57,625 bases of DNA, taken from NCBI GenBank assembly GCA_002286855.1, contig NRSV01000114.1:1-57625 (forward strand). Reading direction: 5' to 3'. Both the position numbers and the translations under genes were made by a program. This stretch comes from Bipolaris cookei (taxonomy: Eukaryota; Ascomycota; Dothideomycetes; Pleosporales; Pleosporaceae). The stretch's first letter is position 1, and every line of letters starts with the position of its first letter. Positions 11,701-24,398 of the stretch are shown here, piece by piece. The notes below the pieces were generated by a model. The model saw nothing but the letters and a program-made list of their open reading frames with translations, searched no databases and was not told the origin of the DNA.

Positions 11701-12436
11701 GTTTTCGAAAGATAGTCACCTAACCGTTATCAATACTGGTCGATGTTCCAGTAGGGATAGCTTGGCCTCTCGACGCTCGAAGTCGCCGACTGACAGTATG
11801 ATCGCACTCAATTCACCAAAGTCTCCACCTAGGCCCGCGTCTCGATCTACATTCCTTTCTCCATGTTCAGATGATACCCTTGAACCAATTTCGATAAAAC
11901 CACTAAAGAAAAGACATACGCAACTAAGGGTAAAAGAGAATTTGACACCGCAGTCTTTCCGCAGCCAAAAAGAGTCCACCTCTCCACCTCGACCAAAAAT
12001 GCAGCAATCGTTTAGTCCAACGACACTGAATCCCAGCTCTTCAACAATTGACCAGCAGGACACAAAGTCGCCCGGATCCAGTCTCAACAAGTCGCAAATG
12101 ATTCCAAGTTCAATACCACTATGCCCCCGCATCCGCGTTATCGCGCGACCCATCTCCCCCGAGAAACTCGCTCGCCGACCAAAAAGTGCATTCGACTTGC
12201 AAGCAACAAAAAAAATCGCAAGAAATCAAACCGTATACATTATACCACCCCCCGCCTCGCCCCACAAATCTTCTGCCCTCGTCGACGTCGGCCCTGCGAG
12301 AAGCGATACCCCGGGCCAGCGCATGGCCGACAATTTCCTCCGACAACGCAATAGCATAACCGCACTCGGTGACAGTACTATCAAGAGCAGAGGAGGCATG
12401 GTATTGGTACGGGAAGATACACCAGCGTTTTTATGA
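8765..12436 (+). CDS. large Ser-rich basic protein of unknown function, 1223 residues
   Basis: One uninterrupted frame of 1223 codons; codon use is even and the frame is clearly coding. I do not recognise a catalytic domain. The protein is rich in Ser, Pro, Arg and Lys and looks largely disordered. Notable parts are an N-terminal stretch with Arg-Ser repeats and an Ala-rich helix (QQALAAATAAYARAHA), a basic segment at about residues 330-350 (IKNRIRKVFRRTSTKR), a second amphipathic basic segment at about 595-620 (RSLGKAIRSTIRAV), a compact conserved-looking motif DWRAWLSHEISCMELS at about 830, and repeated SPxxPxR-like sites that could be kinase targets. No signal peptide or membrane segment is seen. 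A cytoskeletal, polarity or nuclear regulatory scaffold would fit, but that is a guess. The gene lies between the MFS and ABC transporter genes and looks like a housekeeping neighbour rather than part of a peptide pathway. Confidence 0.8.
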   Translation: MISRASSDVEARLRRSKSASIVHKRSTSTAEPIDMEAVRQQALAAATAAYARAHAQDATGCTTRPSFDLTRSKSNANRKSFMSQGNHFPLCGSSFRSMQAPKVEQSRGSELQSQSLISITGQTKGKLSNLYPTPNIGGSASVPRQLPAQPSRTSSEKARPCSRQKMFRPSTASSVTSQQIRKARSMYYASIVQTGSPIGRPPAEYLNTPMSFNETSVSEPPFSRPQARTVRSSPLAKPRIPVTVAPGVTLDEARDEYLYEFQKKSVKHKPYVFLAPFKKRQEKSKDSVENIPETRSLSQSRGQTTNEPTNDNTLNGFLPPQEVKEKRSFSGSIKNRIRKVFRRTSTKRNDLPVQQIEASRDYFDTCHFSPPSVENTNSIPCPDEAILQRMRDRTSSLDSARSNHLRARNRSNSTGSGRSARSLHSEANAPQVPSSQATSWGTTSTGGTPTQRTIKRMTVIHESRDSIGSEAERANSSIAPKRKSLSLPPLSSFREPMPMETLPEEKPTPIDPKRVFSALMREIGLTKPSHESPIPARHLSGAENDALESNTAKNQFQTRNLHSSGSCSIHPSIDVDRRPQSRRSPLAHSVRSKTSTIRSLGKAIRSTIRAVTPAGQHLLSKAEDANLVPNAEGIYENDVALQSATILECEDSQEDDSAVQWPHKINTAIPSASQIESSVEKTRDRWRAQLGEAGNFQFPHETDKIYDVATAVVQPQKIPDASAEQIKKAEGHNHTIVNQRPRQPRVTPKAIASPQPKVMMTPMSPSIYSRNTDGISINPDDSVMSFDGPGELVQPYNAGSAVILTSQSVRSYVVGTPSPKLQAAAHTSRDWRAWLSHEISCMELSSQESRFITEQHNKLSEKGSLDSTHTQNKYINDAKSNTNTNDNISRELEYPNKPLRDSVGDDTGMNTTNPQDYSTFPKTSNFDDLRNIFDMGITTNSQVDQKRISQPASLVIKPYPVSTSESHASYPTDFEAPRQFSKDSHLTVINTGRCSSRDSLASRRSKSPTDSMIALNSPKSPPRPASRSTFLSPCSDDTLEPISIKPLKKRHTQLRVKENLTPQSFRSQKESTSPPRPKMQQSFSPTTLNPSSSTIDQQDTKSPGSSLNKSQMIPSSIPLCPRIRVIARPISPEKLARRPKSAFDLQATKKIARNQTVYIIPPPASPHKSSALVDVGPARSDTPGQRMADNFLRQRNSITALGDSTIKSRGGMVLVREDTPAFL

Positions 12437-15398
12437 TAAATAGATATTCAACACCTTTCTTTGTTTATGAGTAGTAGATGATATGAGGTGTGAGATAATC
12501 AGGATAAAGAGCATGATTGTAGGTTTGCATTAGATACGAGTAGTGTTCCTAAATGTTGGATAGGGATGCTGGCCACCCCTGATACTTGGGTAGATGGTTA
12601 AGGGGTATAGCGTGTAATGTAGTTTTGTAAGGTTAATTTCAAGAGTGTATGGTTTCTTGTCGCGATTCTTGAGGTGATGAGTGGGGTTGTTAAATTTGTA
12701 AGTCGCACTTAGGTCCCTCAGCTTGATTGAGCGTGAAATAAATTTCCAGAATAGAGAATTTCGTATGATTAGTTCAAGAATTTAAATATCTCTATTCATG
12801 TTTTGATTAGTCTTAAGTGTTCTATACTTGAATGTATTATTGGTGTATCGTCATGTAAATTCTTCTCAGTATAACTAAGCTACGAAGTGCTGTTTTCGGC
12901 TTGGTTGTGGCCGTCTTCACAAGCCAGGATTTTACTCTTTAGCTATAATAATACCCGCGCTTAAAATTTCATCTCAGAGTGGAAGATTGGGGATATCGAT
13001 GGGGTAGATATGTGTAGGTTTCAAGCAAGCCCTGATGAGTAATCACAAGGGCTTGTTATGCAGCTGTGGAAAGGCTATTTTATTCGTCTCGCAGGTGGTA
13101 TTGCAGAATTGTGCTCACGATGAACACGAGAGAAATCACAGTGTGTGTTGAGTTCGTGCTTGATCAGGACTTGCATAGAGAAAAACCTGAATTCACATCG
13201 AACGATCATATTCTCGTATCCGGTCTCAAACTGGCAATCCATTAGTCATGCATAATTTTTCGATATCTCGAATGATGATCAGATTAAGTGGTATGGTCGA
13301 AACGACAATAAAGATAGGCTACGCATCCTAAGCTGGTCAGTTTTGCGAAATACGGATGGGTACACCCCGAGTTCGTTGTTCAGCAGACGCCTCCATACAC
13401 CAAACGTTCCGACGCAGCGCCAGTAAACATGAAATTTCTATAGCCAAAGGTAATACTCGAAGCAGCGCATCGTCATGTGCGACAAACACTAGTCCTGTTC
13501 TGACCACATTCCCAATCCGTGGACCTCACCTCCGCGGCCCTGCACATCATATGCTTGATTCCCATGCAATGCCATGTATCACGAAAATACACTAGCGCCG
13601 TGTAGCCCTTTCACATGACACAACAGGAGTCAATCAACACCTCATGCAGCAAGGGCTGCGACACCAAAAAGCCTAGAACACGCAGCACATTTTCTTGCTT
13701 TTGCTCTCGGGAAGCTCGTGCCGAATTTAGCACCTACACCGTGCGCGTCTAACAGCCACATTCTTTTTTCCCTCCTCTACAATGACTCTGCACGCATCTT
13801 GCTTTTCTCGCTCGTGCAACATGAACAAATGAAAAGCGCGCAGCCCTGTGCAGAGTGTCTCCGTGCGCCCACCACCACCTCCAACCTCACCGGTGCGTAT
13901 CGCGCCAAATCCTCCACACCACCCTTTTCCCAGAAAAAAAAGATATTACTCAACCAAACTATGCAGAAACCGAACCTAGCAGCCCAACCATTTCGCACCT
14001 TACTCGTAAAACAGCAAAAGAAAAAGAGAAGCAAAAGTCAATACCTAGGGCGAGTACGAGTAATTCCACACCTCATCAAATTTGCAAACGAAGCTAGCTA
14101 GACTCGTCTCCATTCGTGTTACCCAACGTAGCGCCTACTAGATCCACCCCACCCATCCACACCTCGTCCTCCACGGACCTTCGGTGTGCCCTCTCACCAT
14201 CAAGCACCCGTAAAACAAACCCTCAAAAGTCGGTGGATAATAGAGCACAAAATGTCCCTCTAGTGCATTGTGTTGCAAGCGAGCCACACCACACACACGT
14301 GCAAATCACCACCGCGCCGCACTACGCCTACACACCCATGTTCCCTGCAACGTAAGCCCTGTGCTGTAGTCCTGCGCCTTTAAACCCAATATCCCCATGG
14401 ACTGGGGTATCCCTAGATGTTCAAAGTGTCAGGACCCGGCTGCCGGTACGTTGGAAAGAGAAAAAAAGGGTGGAGCGAAAGGATTGGCGTGGGCGCTTGC
14501 TGCCCGGGTCGGGTGCGGCGCGGGCGTTTGGGGTGGTGGCTATGGAATGGGCGCTATGAGGTTAGGAGGGATGTTAGTAGTCGTAAGTATTTTGTATGGG
14601 GCACGTGATCTTGGTGTATAGAGTGTACGTTGGTTTTGTAAGCTTGTATATATGAATTCTCAGTAGGCTTAATCAATGGCTAGTAGATTTGTTGTTGAAG
14701 GCCACGGATGGGGTTCTTGACTGCTTTGGTGTGATTGTGTGGTATAGCCATGGTGGGCGGATGGAGAAGTCACAATTTGAATTGTCTGGAGTTGTGTACA
14801 GTACTGCAATCGCCATTTATATGTTTTTACACTGTAAAAATAAAGGAAAAAGTGTCAAAATGTTGAGATAAGCGGTGCATATGCACACGAAGTGAGTATG
14901 ATCTACTTTTTGTTACCAGAAGCGACATTTCATTTGTGTGTGGGCTTGTAGTTCTTGTTCAGGTGTACTGTAGTCGGGAGTGAATGTATGTCCAATCACC
15001 AAACTCTTCTATAAGCAATTACAAGTCTTCATTCGTGTAGCTTATAACTAAATATAAATATTACTGGTCATCTGCTTCAAAATCAAATAATCAAGAGAAA
15101 TCCGAACGTCTTGATGCCCACTTACCAGCCCATATGTAACTTGAGAGAGACAAATGAAAATATTTTCTTCGTAGTTATCATTACCTAAATGTACCATCCT
15201 GACTGAAATAATGAGAAATCAAAGGAGTGTCCAATACATTATGTGTATTCGCCAATGTAAATGAAAGAGGAAAACAGAAGAGAGTGCAAATCAATTTTCG
15301 AAATGCTCGTAAGCTACACCCATTTTTGAATTCCATGCTATTTTTGAACAGGGGAACAAAGGGACCAGGAAAAAGATAGAAAAAAAATAAGTCCTTCT
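12437..15398. other. intergenic, no supported gene
   Basis: About 3 kb between the 3' end of the Ser-rich gene and the 3' end of the convergent ABC transporter gene. AT-rich stretches lie near 12700-12900 and 14900-15350. The longest open frame (127 codons, 13718-14101) is Ser/Thr/Pro biased and overlaps frames on the other strand. No domain, tRNA or transposon end was recognised. Confidence 0.55.
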
Positions 15399-18300
15399 CT
15401 AGGATACTACACCAAGACCATCATCCACATCCTCCCTCATACCCACCTCTTCATATAGGCTCTTGAACCAGCTACCCTGGCGCTCTAGTAGCTGGTGTGG
15501 CCGTCCATACTCCACAAGCTGACCCTTGTTCATGACGACGACCTTGTCAAAGTCAAGTATAGTGTCAAGCTTGTGTGCTACGGAGATGAGAGTGTGGTGA
15601 GGGAAAGTGGAGCGAAGGAGACGTTGAACATGAGCATCAGTCGTTGCATCAAGGCTGGAGCGTAACTGTTAGTACCTACTGATTGTGGAAGACGAAGAGG
15701 TGCAAAACTTACTTGCTAGTGGCTTCATCCATAACGACGACGCTTGCCTTATCTTTGCGCAACATGGCGCGCGCCAAGCAGAACAGCTGGCGCTGGCCAT
15801 GGGAGAAGTGGAGGTCGTCAACCTCGACATCGAGTGGATGGGCGTACTTCTCTGCATCTCCCTTTGCCACAATAATATCCCAGAGCTGGACATCCTTCAT
15901 TGCAGCCATGATGGCTTTGTCGTTGGACTCGCCCAAAGGATCAGCATTGAGACGAATGGAGCCGGGGAGTAGGTAAGCGTCTTGTGGGAGACCGATGAGG
16001 CGACTGCGGATAATTTGGCGTGGTATCTCCGTAATTGGGAGTGAGTCGATAGTAATGCTGCCGGAAGAAAGCTCAATCATGCGGAAAAGAGAAAGAATTA
16101 ATGACGATTTGCCACTGCCGGTTCGGCCAACAATGGCGACCTTCTCACCAGGCTTAATTGAAAGTGAGAGGTCCGAGATTACAGGCTCGCCAGGACTGTG
16201 CTGTTAGCTCATGTATGTGAAGGACGATCTTGGACTTACCGATGGCATGCCTCAATGTTCTTGAACTGGACCTGTCCAGAACTAGGCCAGTTGGGTGGTG
16301 GAACACGGTCCTCGCCTTCTTTGTTTTCCGTAATGGGATCAGTGGTAAAACTCTTGACTCTGGCTACACTACCAATATGTGTTTCAAGTTGTGTCCAGAA
16401 TGAGATCAGCAACTTGATGTTTTGAGAGAAAAGCACGACATTGAGCAGGGCAACGCCGACATATCCGGCGCTGAGCTTTCCCCGCAGTGTTACGACAAGA
16501 ACGATGAGAATCGTGGCTATTGCTGCAACCAACAGATCCAGTACAAGAGTCAACCAACGTTGGATTGCGAAGAGTAGGTAGAAGGGCCGCTGGCTACGAT
16601 CAAGCAACGTCTTGGCCTTCTTCTCAACGTACTCTTGCCAGCCAAATGCACGAATGGTTGGAAGTCCCTCTAGTATTTCGCTGAATTGGGTGTACAGGGG
16701 AGATTTGGCTTCCAAGTCGAGGAAACGAAGCTGGCGCGACGTGCGGAGATAGAACTTCTGAATGAAGTAGACACTGATGGCTACGATTGGGAAAGCGATG
16801 GCTGCGTAAGGAGCTGATACAGCGATAAGGGCCATCTGACCCACGCAAAGCACGAATGTAGCGAAAGTATTCAATGCAGCCAATGGCAGCTCCATGTCGA
16901 TCAACATGAGATCTTGGCTGAAGCGGTTGAGAGTGACCCCAGAATCGGTTGTCGAGAAGAAGGACATGGGTGAGCTTTGCTTTGTTAGTCTCTATGATTA
17001 AATCAACAGCGAGGTTCTCCACCTACCCAAGCACTGTATCTAAGAGCTTCTTGTGGAACGCAACGCCCGAGCGAGGGACCATAGTGATGATGAGCTGCCA
17101 ACAACTCACAATCAAGAAGATCATGGCCAAGCCACCGAATGTCGAATAGATACCCAACCAATAGCCGAGACGCTCGTTTGGATGATCCTGATTATAATCT
17201 GCCCACATCTTGACCCAGACCGTAGGGAAAATCGTGCCGAATATGAAGATGATGATTGAAAATATGAAGATCATGGTGGGAATCCATCCAACTGAACCAA
17301 TGTAGTAAAGGTAGATAGCAGTGTCGCCCATACGGCGGTTAGCTTCGGCTTGGCTCTGATCCCCCGTGAGCTTGCTGTTGTCCGTTTGACGTTCGCTGTA
17401 CCTAGGAGGAGCCTCATAGATATGCTTCTCTGGGCTGTAGTTCCAGTCGGGCTTTGCGAGATCGAACCCTGATACGTAACCGCCCGACCTCTTGAGCTTT
17501 TCGAAAGACCCTTGTTCGGAAATCTTTCCATCTTGATCGAGAGAGACGATGTGATCACAGTAAGGCACTCGCTTGGCTGCAGAGTGAAAGTCAGCAAGAA
17601 TTTATCAGTTAACAAAGAGAAATTGACACATACCAGATGACGAAGATATGAGAACAGTTGTCCTACAACGCCTCAGTAGTCCTCGCTTACCAAACAGGCT
17701 GTGCCAGATTCGGTTCTCGGTCTGGCCGTCAAGGCCACTGAGACAATCGTCGAGGATTATTATGTCTTTTTGTGCGTAAACTGCTCTTGCAAGGGCCTGT
17801 AGAGTGTATAGGTTAGTGCTGGCTAAGGTGTAGAAATGGTGAAGATAGGTGGGTGGTCTCACCAGGCGCTGGCTTTGGCCTCCACTCAACGCGATACCGT
17901 TGCTGCCGATCTCTGTTTGATCACCCTGGGGCAGCTGTGCGAGATCGTCATCCAAGGCGCAGGCCCGAACAACAGACGAATACCAACGTTGATCGAAATT
18001 TGATATGCCGATGATACTTTCCTGGACAGTTCCGTTTGTGTGCCATGGACTTTGGTCGCAAAAGGCGATGCGCAGGGATGACATTTGCAGGGAACCACCC
18101 ATGACCGGCAGTTCTCCTAACACTGCCTTAAGCAGGGTTGATTTGCCGCAACCTACCGGTCCTACGACTATGGTAATTTTTCCTCGTGGAACAATCATGT
18201 CGATCTGTTGCAGGTTCCCTTTCGGCTGCTTTTCTGGATCCCACCCAAAGTAGCCATCTTCAATGACGATTGCTTGGCATGTGTTGGATTCTTTGACCTC

Positions 18301-20427
18301 GGTGGAAGAGCGACTCTTTTGAGAAGCAACGGATCCCTTCTCAAATAGACTGCCTGCCTCTGAAAGCCATGTAGTACTGGATGTATAGGGAGGTGCATAT
18401 GTACGACGGTCGGTGCGTGGGGCTTGTGAGATGAACTCCTGAATTCGCTGGAATGATCCGACGCCACCCATGAGGGACGAAAGAGCCATGATGAGCGAAC
18501 CGAGAGGTTCTGTAAGCAGGGTAAATAGAGACAAAGAAGTGAATACAGTTGCAGTATCAAGCGTGCTTTTCCCCCCACTGTTCTGCGCGATCACTGAAAA
18601 GACTGCGAACGCTAGAATGGGAGATGCAATGGGAGAGATGTACGCTGTTCATGGTTAGTAGATGATACCCATGTCGGACCAGGTGATGGCTTACTGAAAC
18701 CCATGGTCCAGATAAGTAACTTTCGAAATTTCTTCGAGATATTGAGCTCATCAATTCTCAGCTTGTGCAAATCTTCCCTCAGGACTTCAGTGAGACCACC
18801 CATCTTTACTCCCTTCATCGAGCTGAGCATGGCACTTGTTGCAGCAATGCGCCTCTCGATACCCTCAAGCCAAAGTGCTTGTCGCTGCATGACCATGCTA
18901 GTCGCGGCAATGGATCCGAGCAGTGACAACACCGCAATGCCAATGGGTATAGCGCATGCTGCACCCAGTTGTCGCTCCAGCAAGTACATTGCCAGTGCAA
19001 TTTCCAATGAATTGGACCAGATCTACAAGGAAATTGAGAATTAGTTTACTCACTGCGTTCTGGGTAATGCATCATGATTGCTTACCTCGTGTCCAGTTTC
19101 CATTCCGGTGACAATGCGTTCCACATCAGCGCTCATTAGTGTGATTGAAGAGGCAGTGTCAACATCATTCAATGCAACCTCAGTAGCTTTGCTGTATAAC
19201 ATTGAAATGAGGCCACCGCGCATCTGTGTGATGAAGCGAAATGTCAAATGCATGTATTGCCCTGTAGAGACCTGATGGTAATGTTACTATAAGCATCCCA
19301 ATTTTAATTGGAGAAGAGCGCATACAGCAATACCAACAAAAACAATGATATAAGCGCCAATAAGACCATATCCGATGTTTCTTTGTTGAACATTTGAGGC
19401 TTCCTGAGAGAACTTGACTGCTCTGTTGATGAGGAATGGCTGACAGAAGTTGAAGCCAATCAGACAGAGCCGAGGCGGGATGACTGCCAAGATCGACCAC
19501 TTCAACCTTCCCATAGTTGTGGTAAATAGAGCATTTGCGCTGGGATTTTCCACTTTAAGGAGAGGGGAAAGTTAGTAAACTGCTCAGCGAGAGTAGTTTT
19601 GGATGTGCACTCACATCGCGCCCATGCCGAACCTAGTACATTATGCATGTAGTCTGCACGCAGATATTTATCCAAGCCGAATAAATCATCCACAGTCAAA
19701 GCATTGGAGTAACCCTTCTTGAATAACTCGTTGAGCCACCAGAAGGAAGCACGTTTGTATATACCATTTGTAGCCTCCGGGGGGCAGTTAGCATATTCTG
19801 GAAGGAGGTGTCTTCGTTTATCTTTACACTCCGCTACGACCAGAAATAGCTTCACCGCAAGCCGTGTAGCGAACACAGTAGCCACAAGGCTTAACTCAGG
19901 CATCAGTGCATAGCTGCGGGACCGCTCAATGTCGAACAAGAACGTGAAGAAAAGGTATAGGTTGAGCAGGAGTGACGGCCTGATCGAGCGCATGTGTTCC
20001 ACATATGAGAAGAAGCTTAACAATAAGGCCCCGGCAAAGCTGACAGCAGCGGAGGCTAGCCCAACAGGCCTTATGTGAGCTTTGCGGCTTGCCCATATTA
20101 CCAGAAGGGCCAGCTCGAAGCCAGCGAAGAGGGCCCATCCTATCTGTTGTGCATATGTTAGCCGCAGTCATTACATCGTGGAGTACATTTTACCAGCTTT
20201 GTGTACAATAGCGTTGACTTTGTGACTTTTGTCTGCCTTTTCCACAAGTAGAAAGATCTGAAAGGAACGACAGCTAAGAGTATAGATAAAGGTACAATCG
20301 AAAGAAAAACCTCAGAGAAGAGGAGGGTGAAGTCAAACCCCCCTCGACAGTAAGGCCCAGCATAGGGACCAAAGGTGTTATCCACCAAGGTGCAGTTCAC
20401 ATTCGGAGTCGATGTCTTGGAGAGCAT
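15399..20427 (-). CDS. ABCC (MRP-type) full-size ABC exporter, about 1490 residues
   Basis: Eleven exons, from ATG 20427: 20427-20194, 20143-19615, 19552-19326, 19271-19086, 19022-18695, 18644-17863, 17796-17634, 17576-17027, 16974-16240, 16195-15713, 15654-15399. All join in frame (4473 nt). The N-terminus (FGPYAG..CRGGFDFTLLF) and an extra membrane region before the first transport domain are typical of fungal ABCC pumps. Domains are TMD0, TMD1, NBD1, TMD2, NBD2. NBD1 has Walker A GPVGCGKST (Lys about 669), signature LSGGQSQRL and Walker B IIILDDCLSGLD, with Asp in place of the catalytic Glu, usual for this subfamily. NBD2 has Walker A GRTGSGKSS (Lys about 1274), signature FSHGQ and Walker B VVVMDEATSNLD with the Glu kept. 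Likely an ATP-driven exporter of organic anions or peptides. It is divergent from the NRPS gene, so export of its product is an attractive inference. The intron at 17862-17797 is 66 bp and in frame without a stop. Confidence 0.9.
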
Positions 20428-23400
20428 GACTGTGACTGGTGGGAGCTACTCAGGAATTAGAGAGAAACATTAAGGAAAGTATGAAAGTATGGGATGTGGG
20501 CACTGATAATCCGACGTCTCCTTATGCTTCAAAGGAGTTTCCACCGATACGAAGGCTGAGTGGGCCGGTGGCAGAATGCTGCTTTCCTTATTTACCTGTC
20601 TCAGCGGCGTCCATGTGTCTGCACACCAGTACGAAAGGCTTGGACTTGGCGGTAGTGTGTGCATGTGGACCTACAGGCCCAATGCTCTGCAATGCCACAA
20701 CATCGATGTTCCACTGGCGCACAGACACTACTGTTCGCCTTTATGAGACTGCCGGTAAATTTTACGTGGCTCTAGTAACTGAGGTTTTCTCCTAAACTCC
20801 CGTGTAGATGGTAATAGATCGGCATATCTCACAGTGATCGATTTGTAAGGCACAAATGCGAATATCATGCAAGCCGACGCAGATATCACACGTAGCTGCT
20901 ATGCTCTGCTTGGTGGTCGTAGGCATGGAAGCATGTCCCGAAACCTGGTCCAGGGCCAATGCATGCTTGCTCAATACGTTGGTAAGACATACAAGATGAC
21001 AAGGGACGTGCATGGCCATTTGGTTTAGCCGCATTTCCCATCCGAGTTTGTAGTAAGGATCAACGCCACCCCATCGCCCCGTGTTCCAACATTAGTTGAT
21101 GGCGGTCCGGGAAGGGGATCCTCAACCCTAATCACACAACCACGCTATCGCCTTGGCACGGCTCAGGGGAGAGCTTACGATTTATGGCTGCCGGACTACG
21201 GCCGTCAGAATGACGATCGCGCTTAATTTGCCCTGACATCTGGAAAAGACGGCAGGCTTACCTGTTCCCGTTGGCGTGTACATCTATCGCCATCGTTCGT
21301 GGGATACTAGTGCCAAGCGATCTATCCGTGGCTCCCGTCTGCCACCAGGACCAATTTAGGGAATATCGCCATACCGCGAAAAAAAACACCCAAAATAGTG
21401 TTTGCAGCGTTTTCTGGACATCGAAGCTTATAGGTATGGCTGAAGAATGCGGTATTGTCACATCAAACTATAACTCACCGACAAAAACAGGAGTCCAATT
21501 TTGGGTTGGGTTTTTGGTGGAAGAGAGAAGCCGCCTCGCTTCACCTGGCCTCTGCATGCTATTCCTGCTATGCAGTAATAGCCGTTCTGAGTAATGTTGC
21601 GGCCCAGACTCTGCAAATTTGGCCACCTGTGCTGTGAATGAGATTGCAAATTTCTCTTGGTTTGTTGGATAGTCCATCGGGATCTGCAATCCCATGCATC
21701 CAAGAAAGGCTGAGCTTGTGGATCGGCAGTCCCATGAGACGACAACAAAGGTTAGCGTACCTTTGATACCGGGATCAAGACAACTCCATTCAGTAAACAG
21801 GCTAATTCTGCCACAGCCGATGGCTATTGTCGGGTTGGTATGTGTATGTTTAGAGGGGGGACCTGAAACCTCACCACCGTCGGTATGCCAGTTCAAACAG
21901 TGGCTGGAGAAAAGCAATAGTTCTGGTCAAGTTTTCCTTCCAGAAGTTCATGTTGTTTGACAATTGAAGAGATGTTTCGCATGACCTGACAAATCGGACA
22001 CTCAGCACATAACGATACGGAGGGGGCGATACGCGCTCGCATCGGTCCCCAGCAGAATGACCATGATTGTGAAAGGGGCAGGTGGACCGGTGAGCACTGA
22101 GACCCGCACAATGATGCTCAACGAGTCTCATACGAGATTCGTAGTCCGAGGTAATGCAGTCGTAAAGATCTTTCACTGGCTTGAAATATGACTTCATGTG
22201 TAACGGTGATTGATGCAGTGTGATCTTGCTGCCTAGATGTTAATTTCGGAGAGAATGCTTCACGATGACTCGAGCAATCTGATGCTATTTTTATACTAGG
22301 TAGAATGGATGTGGCTTGCGCAGAAAATATGGGAGTTAATATCAAGAAACTTGACCTTGTGTAGGCGAATGTTCGGGTTGCTGGAAGGGCCGACCGACCC
22401 AAAATATTGTCCAGATTCGGCGACCAGGTTTTCTTCATTTGATCGCACTTGAATCAAGACGTTTGGCTACCAGCGCGAAGGACAGTGATCATGGACGGGA
22501 TGAGGCGATGTAATCCTGTCATGGAACCTGACGACAAACATGTGATACGTCAGTGTTCTCAGGCATAACATGGCATGGAGGGTTTGGAGTGCACTGCATA
22601 TGGATTTTCTGGACGCTATTCTGACCTGTGTTGACCGTGGCAGGCAGACGAGCGGTTGGGCAATGGATGGGGTGGAAAGTGTAGGCAAGCGACCGGATCT
22701 CTGGGATGCAGCGGCTGAAGCCGGCAGATGACCAGTGATCAGCGAAGACAGGGGAACGATGCCCCAGATGGTGTCTCGGGCCAGTGAGAAGCGAGGCTTG
22801 AGGGTGCGTTAGCCGTTGTGTGGACACCACTACAGCGATAGTAGCGGCACACCCCGCCGGACGGGCAAGCCGGTCCCTGTGCAAGCGACTAGACGGCGCC
22901 TGTTGCAGATGTTGGTAGAGGCGCCATATGCAGCCATCTGTGCAAATGAACAAGGTGGCGTGCGAAGACGCAACGGAGAGGGCGTCTCCGACAGCGGAAC
23001 CGGCGGCGGCATGGTAAGCGGGGTATGTCAGTACGAGTACGAGTATGGCAACATGGCTGAGTGACGGTGAATGCTGGCCCCTAGATGGCTCCCAGATTGC
23101 CCCCAAAGGAAGCCTCGTCTCGGTGTACTACAGACTTGGTATGCAGTGTCAAGTCAAGTCCAGTGGCCAGAAGCAATACGACGCAGCTCCAGACCCAACC
23201 AGACGCTAGGCAGCGGGGACGTCGATCTGCCCGGCGTCCTGGCAAGACCTCCGTCTATTGTGGGAACGCGCCGAATCATTTGCTGACATAACCGTCTCAT
23301 GGCGTTCCTTCTTGCAGCTGAGTGCTAGTCCCAAAGCATCCAAGCGCGTACACGCCCAAACCTCACCTCTTCCCACCGCGAACACGAGCTGTTGCGTCCA

Positions 23401-24398
23401 CCACGTCGCAATACATCAAAGCCACAATATGGATGAACTCGATCCTCACAGGATTCCCGTCATATCACCGCTCCCGGCGCAGTGTCGACGTCACTTCTTT
23501 GCACCTGCCTACTCAACTGCCAGCACCGGCCTTGGCCACCTCGCCCGCCGACTTGACAGCAGACATTTTGCTTTTCCATGTTGGGAGATTGGCTCCCGGG
23601 CCGCCCTACATTCGGTGCACCATGTTTCCCCAGAAGAAATGCACTTCCTACGAGTCTATCCAACGATGGCTACTGCAAGCTCCCTTGGCTGCAAGTCGCG
23701 TTGCCGATCGCTTCATTCCTACATGTCCATGACCACTCAAGGGTCCTTGCATCTAGCGCCTCTCCCTGCTCGACGACCATGCGTGCCTTTCTATCTGCAA
23801 GCACCTGCTGTTCGCCTTCGCATTGTGTGCTACCTAAGTGTGTGTGGCTTGCAATAGACCAAAATACCCAGCAGTCACTTCACCCCAGCCCTGCAGACTG
23901 GGATGGGGCGGTTCAGGAGTCGCAAGCCCCGCGGGTGTCGCACCACTCGTTTGACTCAATCGAGAGGTAACAGCAATTCCTAAAAGAACTGGCCGAACTG
24001 GGCATTCCGCCTGAGGCTGCTGCATATTTTCCGTCATTGACCTTTCGACGTGAATGCTTTGAATTTCCATTGATTGCTTCCAAGCCTGCCTTGCTCGCCA
24101 TTTCTCGCCATATTTGCGACTTACATACCCCTCCTCTAACCCCTCACTCCATCTCGCATAGTAAGAAATTCTAATCTCATTGTTTTGCTAATCCACAGTG
24201 TTGTCGAATACAGTACCACAGGCCTTGGTACGTTCTTCCTTCTGCACATTCATCCGTGTTGCCGTATCTTGCCAAACGAGAAACATGCAAGGCATTACCT
24301 TTTTAGCCTCTTGTGTGCTATCAATTGCTTCCATGACCTGTCGAGTTTCTGTCCACTGTACTCATTGTCTTCCAGGTATTCCATAATCACAACCAGCA
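20428..24398. other. divergent intergenic region between ABC transporter and NRPS
   Basis: About 4 kb shared upstream region. Open frames up to 199 codons occur (for example 23258-23857 plus and 22519-23106 minus), but they overlap each other on several frames and are low complexity. They show no domain and no joinable exons, so I do not call a gene. In the NRPS frame a TAA lies at 24384-24386, 12 bp before the start codon, so the NRPS frame cannot simply extend upstream. It presumably contains the promoters of both genes; I did not find a binding site I could defend. Confidence 0.5.

Noticed and set aside
13718..14101. 127-codon open frame between the Ser-rich gene and the ABC gene
   Set aside because: Composition-biased, overlapped by frames on both strands, no start context or domain support.
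22519..23857. Possible genes in the NRPS upstream region (195 and 199 codons)
   Set aside because: They lie on opposite strands beside other overlapping frames, are of low complexity, have no domain, and cannot be extended by plausible introns.
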